DNA of 5,774 nt from an uncultured Prevotella sp. (GTDB taxonomy: Bacteria; Bacteroidota; Bacteroidia; Bacteroidales; Bacteroidaceae). Of this stretch, positions 1 through 5,686 are shown piece after piece (position 1 is the first letter of the stretch; every line of letters begins with the position of its first letter). The stretch lies in contig CAMPYS010000072.1 in NCBI GenBank assembly GCA_946998295.1, positions 1 to 5,774 of the forward strand, in the 5' to 3' direction. The notes beneath the pieces are model-generated. The model made no database searches. It was not told where the DNA came from and worked only from the letters and a program-made list of their open reading frames with translations. Both the position numbers and the translations under genes were made by a program.

Positions 1-2
1 AC

Positions 3-55
3 AAGGTAAAGGGAGAGTAAAAAGAGGATGTATCAATTTTGACACACCCTCTTTT
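3..55. repeat. Left copy of a 53-bp perfect terminal inverted repeat
   Basis: Bases 3-55 are the exact reverse complement of 5722-5774 (position x pairs with 5777-x); identity stops at 56/5721. Reading outward, each copy has a hairpin with A/T-rich ends, a T run, and then a common tail ending in CTCCCTTTACCTT. Because identity continues 18 bp beyond the hairpin to the window edge, the repeat is more than a terminator and probably continues outside. The left copy begins at the last two bases of the dprA stop codon. Ends with a GTGTGTCAAAATTGA-like core resemble IS-associated sequences I recall from Bacteroidales, but I cannot name the element, and no transposase is in the window. Confidence 0.9.
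19..55 (-). terminator. Rho-independent-like terminator after dprA
   Basis: Read on the minus strand, the 17-nt arm at 55-39 pairs fully with the arm at 36-20, with a 2-nt spacer (37-38); the innermost A-T pairs would open to form the loop. The arm ends are A-rich and T-rich, and a TTTTT run closes the structure. Two pairs (28/47 and 32/43) are G-U in the minus-strand RNA but A-C mismatches in the plus-strand RNA, so the hairpin is stable only for transcripts leaving dprA. It starts within the dprA stop codon, so it would end the four-gene leftward operon. It lies entirely in the 53-bp inverted repeat. Confidence 0.75.
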
Positions 56-1181
56 ATGATATTAAATGATAAATCCCTCCAGCCATAGTCCTAATAATTC
101 CTTTCATCTCTAATTCAAATAATAGTGATGATATATTTTTTATAGGTATTTTAGTATTAATTGAAAGCATATTTATCTGCAAATCGTTAGTTTTTTTTAG
201 TGTATTGATAATATGTCTTTCATCTTCTGAAAGATTTGGGAATAAGTCCATTTCAATACCTTTTTCTCTTGCAAGTTTAAGTTTTAGCTCATCATCCCAT
301 TCCATTGATTTAACAAAATCAGCAGCAGAAGTTATTAATGCCGCTGCATTTTGCCTTATCAGTTTGTTACAACCTTCACTATACTCTTGCCCAACCGCTC
401 CTGGAAAAGCAAAAACATCACGTGAATAGCTGTTTGCCAAATTACATGTTATTATTCCTCCTCCTTTATTTGCAGATTCTACTAATATAGTAGCATCGGA
501 GCATCCTGCTATTATCCTATTACGCTGAATAAAGTTTTTAGCTCTTGGTTGCGTTTTTATAGGAAATTCTGTAAGTAAACCTCCCTGCTCTATCATCTTA
601 ATAGCTGTACCATAGTGTACCCGAGGATAAATCATGTCTAATCCATGTGCTAATATACCAATTGTATTAAAATTATTTTTGAGAGCTTCACGATGAGCAC
701 AAACATCTATTCCATAAGCTAATCCACTAAATATAATAGTATTTGGACATATTTGCTTAAGTTCCTTAACAAAGCTATGTACTAAATCTTGTCCATAGCT
801 ACTACAATTTCTTGTTCCAATTATATTTATTGCATGTTTAGTATTTAGGTCTGCATTTCCTTTATAATATAATACTAATGGAGCATCACAACATTCTTTT
901 AGCCTATATGGATATTTTTCATCTCCATATCTCATAATTTGTATACCATGTTTATAGCAATATTCTATGTTTTGTTTTGCGACTTCAATAGCATTATTAA
1001 TATAACTAAATTTTTCTATAAATATTTTAGGGGCACTTTTATGTATATATTCGATAAAATTATTTTGAGTCTCTGCCACAATAGACTCAGAGACTGCTTT
1101 TTCATATATCTCTAATAATTCTATAGGTTTGATAAAACCACAAAGAGAGAAAGCTATAGTATTTATTAATTCGTTATACAT
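54..1181 (-). CDS. dprA: DNA-processing protein DprA (Smf family), RecA loader
   Basis: Cytoplasmic protein of natural transformation. In the known family, DprA binds incoming single-stranded DNA, protects it and loads RecA. The Rossmann-like core spans about residues 117-287 and shows the family signatures: IGTRNCSSYG (121-130), FSGLAYGIDVCAHREAL (151-167), GLDMIYP (180-186), GLLTEFP (201-207), QRNRIIAGCSDA (219-230), KGGGIITC (239-246) and FAFPG (257-261). A C-terminal winged helix follows (about 315-375). At 375 aa the length is normal. The N-terminal region (1-100) matches in layout, ending in YPYRLKECCDAPLVLYYKG, but lacks the glycine-rich helix-hairpin-helix turns usual in the family. 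It is the last gene of the leftward operon, 24 bp after the thioesterase, and its stop codon runs into the inverted repeat. The ATG at 1181 is preceded by a TATATATATA tract and no Shine-Dalgarno site, as is usual in Bacteroidetes. The C-terminal GGIYHL is close to the usual family ending, so the gene looks complete. Confidence 0.96.
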   Translation of the reverse strand: MYNELINTIAFSLCGFIKPIELLEIYEKAVSESIVAETQNNFIEYIHKSAPKIFIEKFSYINNAIEVAKQNIEYCYKHGIQIMRYGDEKYPYRLKECCDAPLVLYYKGNADLNTKHAINIIGTRNCSSYGQDLVHSFVKELKQICPNTIIFSGLAYGIDVCAHREALKNNFNTIGILAHGLDMIYPRVHYGTAIKMIEQGGLLTEFPIKTQPRAKNFIQRNRIIAGCSDATILVESANKGGGIITCNLANSYSRDVFAFPGAVGQEYSEGCNKLIRQNAAALITSAADFVKSMEWDDELKLKLAREKGIEMDLFPNLSEDERHIINTLKKTNDLQINMLSINTKIPIKNISSLLFELEMKGIIRTMAGGIYHLIS

Positions 1182-1205
1182 ATATATATACCCATTTTCA
1201 ATTAT

Positions 1206-1628
1206 TTATTTTATTGGTATAACTTTTGAAAAAGCCTCATCATAATCTTTACTTTCTTGTATTCTTCCGTTTACAATTATAACTAAAGTTACTTCAGCAC
1301 GAAAACACAACCTATTATCAGAAACCCTATATATACCTTGATTAAAAATATATTTCACGCCCTCTTTTCTTAGACCAAGTCGCGAAATAAATTCATCATC
1401 ACATTTTAGTGGAGTCTTGTATTCTAATTTCATCCTTGCAACTACAGGATCTATTCCTTTTTCGTGGAGTGCCGCGAAACTAATTCCTAACGAACGAATG
1501 AATCTATGGCGTGTATGTTCTGTATAATTTAAATATACAGCATTATTAACAATACCTTGTATATCACATTCATAATCACGCACTTCCATACGTGTTTCAA
1601 AGATGTAATCTTTATTATCTTCTTTCAT
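1206..1628 (-). CDS. Acyl-CoA thioesterase, hotdog fold (4HBT/YbgC-like)
   Basis: A 140-aa single-domain hotdog protein predicted to hydrolyse acyl-CoA or related thioesters in the cytoplasm; the substrate cannot be told from sequence. The signature is D22-I-Q-G-I-V-N-N-A-V-Y-L-N-Y (22-35), where Asp22 corresponds to the catalytic aspartate of the 4-hydroxybenzoyl-CoA thioesterase/YbgC group and the V-N-N-x-x-Y stretch starts the long central helix. The later strands (YKTPLKCDDEFISRL, 70-84, and CFRAEVTLVII, 108-118) fit the family. Length is typical. Its ATG overlaps the stop codon of the DUF2851 gene as ATGA (1628-1625), which suggests translational coupling. dprA follows 24 bp downstream. 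I recall the order thioesterase then dprA as common in Bacteroidales. The pairing is suggestive of shared expression, not of a shared pathway. Confidence 0.92.
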   Translation of the reverse strand: MKEDNKDYIFETRMEVRDYECDIQGIVNNAVYLNYTEHTRHRFIRSLGISFAALHEKGIDPVVARMKLEYKTPLKCDDEFISRLGLRKEGVKYIFNQGIYRVSDNRLCFRAEVTLVIIVNGRIQESKDYDEAFSKVIPIK

Positions 1629-2923
1629 TGTCCTTGTTTTAAAAATTCATATCCTATCCTACAACGTAGGCAATCTTTTTTATCACAATAATTTTTTTTA
1701 AGTTGTATAAGAGCCTGAGAATCTCCAGCATTCTCGATATTCATTCCAATATCTTTCCAAATTCGTATAATATTATTATTTTCAGGTTTGAGTTGCTCCA
1801 AAAAATCTAAAGCTCTATTTGTAAGATTTTCTAACTGTTTATACTGTCCGTATGCAAATAACATCGGTATTATAGTATTTATTATTAATAATTGTATTGA
1901 TGATGGAGTTATAGTTTTTTTATTTAATTTACTGATTAATCCAAAAGAATAATGTGTTTGCCAATATTTAGTAACATTCGTTTGTAGTAGATTTATAACA
2001 TCTTCTATTTTTTTACAGTCGAATATTAACGATAGTCCAATCTTTCGTTCTATAGCTAAGTTAGCTATTTGACTTATTCTGATTTGAGGAAAATTTTGAG
2101 GTCTCAGCCTAAGAAATTTCCATAGTTTTGGATTTATAGGTTTCAGTTTAAATTTATACGCTAAATATTTATATTCTGCTTTAAGTCGTTGAAAATATTC
2201 ATCGTCTATAGCTTCATTTTGATGTCTTTTAGGTATAGTTGAAATTTCTAATAATCCAGCTTGTCCAAGGAAAATTGCTTCTATTTGTTGTTCACTATCT
2301 TGATGATGTGCAATTACTTGCATAGGTATACTTTTTGCCCATTGTTCAAAAGCATCTCCATTTATTCCAAATCCAAAATTTCTAGATAATGAAGTAAAGT
2401 AAGTTGCTTCCCAATCTCCATTCAAAGAATATAGCCTCTGATTTATCTTTATAGTTTGCTGTTTTAGTCGTTCTATTTGTAGTGTGTTCATCCATGAATG
2501 GACTTTTAGTTTATTAAGGGTTGGAATAATTTTATAACATGGTGGAAACTTATTTGTACTTAATAAGCCTTTGTAGTTATTTTGTACTATTGTAGGAATA
2601 GGTAATATAATTTGAGGCGGTATTTCTCCATTTTGTTTTATTACAATTGTATCAGATATATTTACTACGTGTAGTATTATATTATTATAATTTTCATCCT
2701 TATGGTGATTATGTTCATACCATTCAGATGCCTTATTATGTATTTCAACATTACCTACCCATAAAATTTCTGCAATTTTTATTTTAGCATTGAAAAAATC
2801 AGGTCCAGCATCTTGGTTACTAAGTCCAGTATCAATTACTTCGACATTATCACCTTGTATGGTTTTTAATTGTTTAAGTGGGAACATTTTATGTTTCCAT
2901 ACATAATGCAAGAGCTGTTCCAT
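1625..2923 (-). CDS. DUF2851 family protein of unknown function
   Basis: A 432-aa soluble protein with no signal peptide or membrane segment that I can see. The family is recognised from its conserved stretches: AGPDFFNAKI (39-48), VGNVEIHNKASEWYEHNHH (56-74), YNNIILHVV (79-87), NFGFGINGDAFEQWAK (182-197), FLGQAGLLE (218-226), LWKFLRLRPQNFPQIRISQ (267-285) and LINTIIPMLFAYGQY (347-361). Near the end, GDSQALIQLKKNYCDKKDC (400-418) continues into LRCRIGYE. No function is established to my knowledge. The acidic and basic residues at Asp42, Glu60, His62 and Lys64 recall a PD-(D/E)XK-type nuclease core. Cys129, Cys413, Cys418 and Cys421 could bind a metal or an Fe-S cluster; both points are inference. 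The gene follows the desulfidase by 32 bp, overlaps the thioesterase start by 4 bp, and shares the operon with dprA. Full length for the family; ATG at 2923. Confidence 0.9.
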   Translation of the reverse strand: MEQLLHYVWKHKMFPLKQLKTIQGDNVEVIDTGLSNQDAGPDFFNAKIKIAEILWVGNVEIHNKASEWYEHNHHKDENYNNIILHVVNISDTIVIKQNGEIPPQIILPIPTIVQNNYKGLLSTNKFPPCYKIIPTLNKLKVHSWMNTLQIERLKQQTIKINQRLYSLNGDWEATYFTSLSRNFGFGINGDAFEQWAKSIPMQVIAHHQDSEQQIEAIFLGQAGLLEISTIPKRHQNEAIDDEYFQRLKAEYKYLAYKFKLKPINPKLWKFLRLRPQNFPQIRISQIANLAIERKIGLSLIFDCKKIEDVINLLQTNVTKYWQTHYSFGLISKLNKKTITPSSIQLLIINTIIPMLFAYGQYKQLENLTNRALDFLEQLKPENNNIIRIWKDIGMNIENAGDSQALIQLKKNYCDKKDCLRCRIGYEFLKQGQ

Positions 2924-2955
2924 TCTCTAATTTATAGATTTTGAGCCTATACCTT

Positions 2956-4254
2956 TTAACAACTATTTTTATTTGTCATTATGTTTAACACCATATCATC
3001 CATTTGATTCATTGCATCTTTACCTAAGTTTGTTAGGTTTTTTATAGACTTATCTACATCAGCATCTATAATACCCTCTGCCTCTGTAACATGTTTATTT
3101 TCCATAGACAACATTGCAGATAAGACAGCTGTCGAAACTCCGGAAGATATTTTTAGTGCACAACTTGGTTTAGCTCCATCACATACCATACCTGTTAAAT
3201 TGGCAATCATATTTTTAACTGCATAGCATATATTTGTAAAGTTTCCACCCATTAGATATGTTATTCCGCAACTTGAGCCAGTACTTGCTACTATACATCC
3301 ACATAAAGCAGATAAAGTTCCTAAGTTTTGCTTTATATATATAGCTGTTAAATGGCTTAGCGTTAAAGCTCTTATTAATTCTTCAGGAGTATTTTCATTT
3401 TCTTTTGCAAATACAACAACTGGATTTGTAGCACATATTCCTTGATTTCCAGACCCACTATTACTCATAACAGGAACCATAGCCCCACCCATACGTGCAT
3501 CACATGCAGATGCTGTTTTTGATATTATATGAGAATATATACTATTTCCAAAAATTCCTCGACTCAAAGGCCTTTCCATAGTTTTACCTAAGCAGTGACC
3601 ATAGTTTCCCTTTAAAGCTTCTTTAGCTGCTCTCATGTTATAGCGTTTAGCCTCTAAAATGAATTTTATTTCTTCTACAGGTGCAGTTGTAGCAAAGTCC
3701 CACACAAGTTTTAGATTAAGTATAATATCCTTATTATTATTTACAGAGTCTGAGTTTTCACCTCCTTGCTTATCTAATAATATTTTATTTTCAGACTCTT
3801 CATATATAAAGTTAGTGTGTGTATGTGAAATAATAGCCTTTGCTGTTTTTCCCTCTGCCTCACAAATAATTTCAATATATAATTTTTCAGAAATGCCTGT
3901 TTTTAGTTTAATATCAATATGGTTTTCTTCCACATATTTTTTACCAGCCTCTAAACTGTCTTCTGTTAGGTCTTTAATTACTTCTAACTGATATTCTGAT
4001 TTACCTATTAAAGCCCCTAATGCAATGGCGATAGGTAGTCCTATCATACCAGTTCCAGGTATTCCTACTCCCATTGCATTTTTAAGTATATTTGCAGACA
4101 AGTAAGCTTTTATTTTTTGAGGTTTTTTACCAAGTAGTTCTGTAGCTCGTGCCGTACACAAAGCTACTGCCATAGGCTCTGTACATCCAACAGCAGGTAC
4201 TACTTGCCTATGTATTAAGTCGATTATTTGTTCTCGTGTTATTTTATCAAGCAT
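2956..4254 (-). CDS. cyuA: L-cysteine desulfidase (UPF0597/CyuA family, serine dehydratase alpha-like)
   Basis: A 432-aa cytoplasmic enzyme of the UPF0597 (YhaM/CyuA) family, related to the alpha subunit of Fe-S L-serine dehydratases. Characterised relatives split L-cysteine into pyruvate, ammonia and sulfide with an oxygen-sensitive [4Fe-4S] cluster. Family motifs are clear: PAVGCTEPMAVALC (20-33), GVGIPGTGMIGLPIAIALG (62-80), SACDARMGGAMVPVMSNSGS (249-268), GNQGICATNP (269-278), ALCGCIVASTGSSCGITYLM (316-335) and GMVCDGAKPSCALKISSG (355-372). Cys24, Cys318 and Cys358 are the likely cluster ligands, because their spacing resembles the ligands I recall for the Methanocaldococcus enzyme. It is the first gene of the leftward operon, 190 bp from the divergent queD, with a promoter-like element at 4286-4293. 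It could be annotated as a serine dehydratase; the Val-Gly-Cys-Thr-Glu-Pro motif favours the desulfidase group, though the substrate preference is unproven. Confidence 0.93.
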   Translation of the reverse strand: MLDKITREQIIDLIHRQVVPAVGCTEPMAVALCTARATELLGKKPQKIKAYLSANILKNAMGVGIPGTGMIGLPIAIALGALIGKSEYQLEVIKDLTEDSLEAGKKYVEENHIDIKLKTGISEKLYIEIICEAEGKTAKAIISHTHTNFIYEESENKILLDKQGGENSDSVNNNKDIILNLKLVWDFATTAPVEEIKFILEAKRYNMRAAKEALKGNYGHCLGKTMERPLSRGIFGNSIYSHIISKTASACDARMGGAMVPVMSNSGSGNQGICATNPVVVFAKENENTPEELIRALTLSHLTAIYIKQNLGTLSALCGCIVASTGSSCGITYLMGGNFTNICYAVKNMIANLTGMVCDGAKPSCALKISSGVSTAVLSAMLSMENKHVTEAEGIIDADVDKSIKNLTNLGKDAMNQMDDMVLNIMTNKNSC

Positions 4255-4285
4255 TTGCTTAAAAAATTAGTAGTTTGTTATACTG

Positions 4286-4293
4286 CAAAAGTA
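4286..4293 (-). promoter_or_regulatory. Bacteroidetes-type -7 element for the leftward operon
   Basis: On the minus strand these bases read TACTTTTG followed by C, matching the Bacteroidetes -7 consensus TAnnTTTG. The predicted start of transcription is about 4279-4280, giving a leader of about 25 nt before the desulfidase ATG at 4254. No good -33 TTG/TTTG lies at the usual 19-21 bp; the nearest TTG (4323-4321) is 27 bp upstream. An 8-bp inverted repeat (4292-4299 and 4307-4314) sits in the spacer. The match is to the -7 half only. Confidence 0.5.
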
Positions 4294-4377
4294 ATAAATT
4301 TTAATGATTTATTAATAATACAAGACAATTTATTATAGATATTGCTATTTTTATCTCCGTTATTTGTATTAATTTCA

Positions 4378-4409
4378 TTTGTTTATCTATATGTTTAAAT
4401 GTATCTTTG
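4378..4409 (+). promoter_or_regulatory. Bacteroidetes-type promoter for queD-queE
   Basis: TTTG at 4378-4381 (-33 element) and TATCTTTG at 4402-4409 (-7 element, consensus TAnnTTTG) are 20 bp apart, the expected arrangement for the Bacteroidetes primary sigma factor. Transcription should start near 4415, leaving a leader of about 30 nt before the queD ATG. That is too short to hold a preQ1 riboswitch. Confidence 0.8.
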
Positions 4410-4430
4410 CATTATATTATTAGGTATTTC

Positions 4431-4445
4431 ATGGATAAGATATAA
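4431..4445 (+). other. Four-codon upstream reading frame overlapping the queD start
   Basis: ATG at 4431 opens a frame of four codons (Met-Asp-Lys-Ile) that ends with TAA at 4443-4445. The last base of this stop is the first base of the queD ATG (TAATG). It lies inside the predicted leader of about 30 nt. It could feed ribosomes into queD by termination-reinitiation, or may be chance, since A/T-rich leaders often contain such frames. Confidence 0.25.
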
Positions 4446-4873
4446 TGGCAAAAATAATAGTAGAACGTTATCATGATATAAGTTGTGGTCATAGAGTGGT
4501 AGGACATGAGAATAAGTGTAAACATCTACATGGTCATAATTATCGATTTACTTTTACTTTAGAAGCAGAATCTTTAGATAATATAGGGCGTGTTATTGAT
4601 TTTAGCGTAATAAAAGAAAAATTATGTACTTGGTTAGAAGACCATTATGATCACCGTTTTTTAATGTGGGATAAAGACCCTTATCTAAATATTTTAATGA
4701 ACCTATCCCGCGAAAGTATGGTTGTAGTTCCTTTTAATCCTACTGCAGAGAATATAGCTCGATACTTCTTAGAGGAAATTGCCTCTAAGTTATTAAAGAA
4801 CACTAATACTCGTTTAATAAAGTGCAAGGTACAAGAAACTGAAAAATGTTCAGCTACTGCCTCTCTGTATTAA
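4445..4873 (+). CDS. queD: 6-carboxy-5,6,7,8-tetrahydropterin synthase QueD
   Basis: Zinc enzyme of the PTPS/QueD family that turns 7,8-dihydroneopterin triphosphate into 6-carboxytetrahydropterin, the second step from GTP toward queuosine. In the 142-aa product the zinc histidines are His16, His29 and His31, within CGHRVVG and the motif KCKHLHGHNYRF (24-35). Cys25 is the expected catalytic cysteine, and Asp69-His70 (HYDHRFL, 67-73) completes the catalytic set. PTAENIARYF (99-108) and VQETEKCSA (129-137) are the C-terminal substrate-binding signatures, with Glu131 the likely pterin-anchoring residue. A loop of about 20 residues after residue 73 (MWDKDPYLNILMNLSRES) is longer than in E. coli QueD, as I recall for Bacteroidetes members. 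It is led by a strong promoter and followed after 21 bp by queE. The Cys-x-x-x-His-x-His spacing favours QueD over eukaryotic-type 6-pyruvoyltetrahydropterin synthase. Confidence 0.95.
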   Translation: MAKIIVERYHDISCGHRVVGHENKCKHLHGHNYRFTFTLEAESLDNIGRVIDFSVIKEKLCTWLEDHYDHRFLMWDKDPYLNILMNLSRESMVVVPFNPTAENIARYFLEEIASKLLKNTNTRLIKCKVQETEKCSATASLY

Positions 4874-4894
4874 TTGCCATATAATAAATCTATT

Positions 4895-5479
4895 ATGCGA
4901 ATAAATGAAATATTTTACTCCATTCAGGGTGAAGGTATATATGCTGGAACTCCTGCTGTATTTATAAGGTTCTCAACATGCAACTTAAGTTGTTCCTTTT
5001 GTGATACAGACTTCACAAGCTACACAAATATGAGTGAAGAAGAGATTGTTAATTATGCAAAAGAAATAGGAAAAAACTCTGTCCATGTTGTGCTAACAGG
5101 TGGAGAACCAACCCTACAACTTACAGATTCATTATGTCATAAACTGCATAATATTGGTAAATTCTTACAAATTGAAACTAATGGCACAGGACTTGTGCCT
5201 GATGCTGTAGATTTTATAACTTGCTCTCCCAAAATAGAATTTTGCATTAACAGTAAACTAAAAGTGCAACATATAGACGAGCTAAAAGTTATTTTTAATG
5301 ATAAAAACGATATGACTATTTATGAAAATATAAAAGCTAAATATTATAGTTTACAACCTTGTGATACTGGAGATAGTTCTAAAAACAAAACGATAGTAAA
5401 ACATACTATTGAATACTGCAAAAACAATCCTATATGGAGACTATCTATCCAAACTCATAAAATTTTAAATGTAAAATAA
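4895..5479 (+). CDS. queE: 7-carboxy-7-deazaguanine synthase QueE (radical SAM)
   Basis: Radical-SAM enzyme that rearranges 6-carboxytetrahydropterin, the QueD product, to 7-carboxy-7-deazaguanine. I chose the ATG at 4895 (194 aa), because the family starts with MRINEIFYSIQGEG. An in-frame TTG at 4874, directly after the queD stop, would add seven residues with no family match. The [4Fe-4S] cysteines are Cys29, Cys33 and Cys36 (CX3CX2C in TCNLSCSFCDT). LTGGEP (67-72) is the SAM-binding GGE motif. ETNGT (94-98), SPK (111-113), DELKVIF (128-134), LQPCD (153-157) and WRLSIQTHKIL (181-191) are further QueE signatures. It is short, as compact Bacteroidetes QueE proteins are, and looks complete. 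Thr28 stands where many members have Gly before the first cluster cysteine. It forms an operon with queD (21-bp gap) and ends at a hairpin. Confidence 0.95.
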   Translation: MRINEIFYSIQGEGIYAGTPAVFIRFSTCNLSCSFCDTDFTSYTNMSEEEIVNYAKEIGKNSVHVVLTGGEPTLQLTDSLCHKLHNIGKFLQIETNGTGLVPDAVDFITCSPKIEFCINSKLKVQHIDELKVIFNDKNDMTIYENIKAKYYSLQPCDTGDSSKNKTIVKHTIEYCKNNPIWRLSIQTHKILNVK

Positions 5480-5508
5480 AAGGTAGTTGTCTCGCGACAT
5501 CTACCTTT
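5479..5508. terminator. Hairpin after queE, possibly bidirectional terminator
   Basis: AAAGGTAG (5479-5486) pairs with CTACCTTT (5501-5508). A T-T mismatch (5487/5500) follows, then TTGTC minus its first T, as TGTC (5488-5491), pairs with GACA (5496-5499) around the loop TCGC (5492-5495). It begins at the last base of the queE stop. In the plus direction the T tract is only three bases before CG, so termination of queE would be weak. In the minus direction the stem is followed by a T-rich run (TTTTATTTTAC), which is the better terminator form. Confidence 0.65.
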
Positions 5509-5620
5509 CGACTAAACTTAATCTACAAACCTGAGTTTTATTATTCTAAATGATGAATTTTAAATTAAATTCTATTGTAATTTTTTATTAACTAACTCTT
5601 ATATATTTATTTTAATGTTG

Positions 5621-5651
5621 CAAATATAAGATAAAGAAATTAGTTTCACAA
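5621..5651 (-). promoter_or_regulatory. Leftward promoter-like sequence with no gene in front
   Basis: On the minus strand TTG (5651-5649) and TATATTTG (5628-5621, followed by C) are 20 bp apart, matching the Bacteroidetes -33/-7 layout. A transcript would start near 5615 and meet the hairpin at 5508-5479 in its better terminator orientation. No reading frame longer than about a dozen codons lies in that stretch. It may serve a small RNA, be a relic, or be chance in A/T-rich DNA. Confidence 0.4.
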
Positions 5652-5653
5652 CT

Positions 5654-5686
5654 CTATTCAATGAATAGGTAACTTTATTCAATAAA
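5654..5686. repeat. Two adjacent small dyads upstream of the leftward promoter
   Basis: CTATTCA-A-TGAATAG (5654-5668) and TTTATT-C-AATAAA (5674-5686) are both perfect odd-length palindromes with a single central base. ATTCAAT occurs in both, at 5656-5662 and 5677-5683, 21 bp apart, about two helical turns. They sit just upstream of the leftward promoter-like sequence, where a regulator might bind. Low complexity makes chance possible. Confidence 0.35.

Noticed and set aside
205..429. Open frame on the plus strand, 74 codons
   Set aside because: It lies wholly inside dprA on the opposite strand, has a low-complexity serine-rich product and no recognisable domain. dprA has clear family motifs across the same bases.
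1182..1193. TATATATATA tract before dprA as a promoter
   Set aside because: It does not fit the Bacteroidetes TAnnTTTG element and sits in a 24-bp gap inside an operon.
3659..3991. Open frame on the plus strand, 110 codons
   Set aside because: It is the antisense shadow of the desulfidase gene, rich in serine and isoleucine, with no family resemblance.
4410..4444. preQ1 riboswitch in front of queD
   Set aside because: The predicted leader is about 30 nt, with no stem-loop and A-rich tail of the preQ1 type, so there is no room or signal for one.
4874..4894. TTG start for queE directly after the queD stop
   Set aside because: It would add seven residues (Met-Pro-Tyr-Asn-Lys-Ser-Ile) before the standard QueE beginning; the ATG at 4895 matches the family start.
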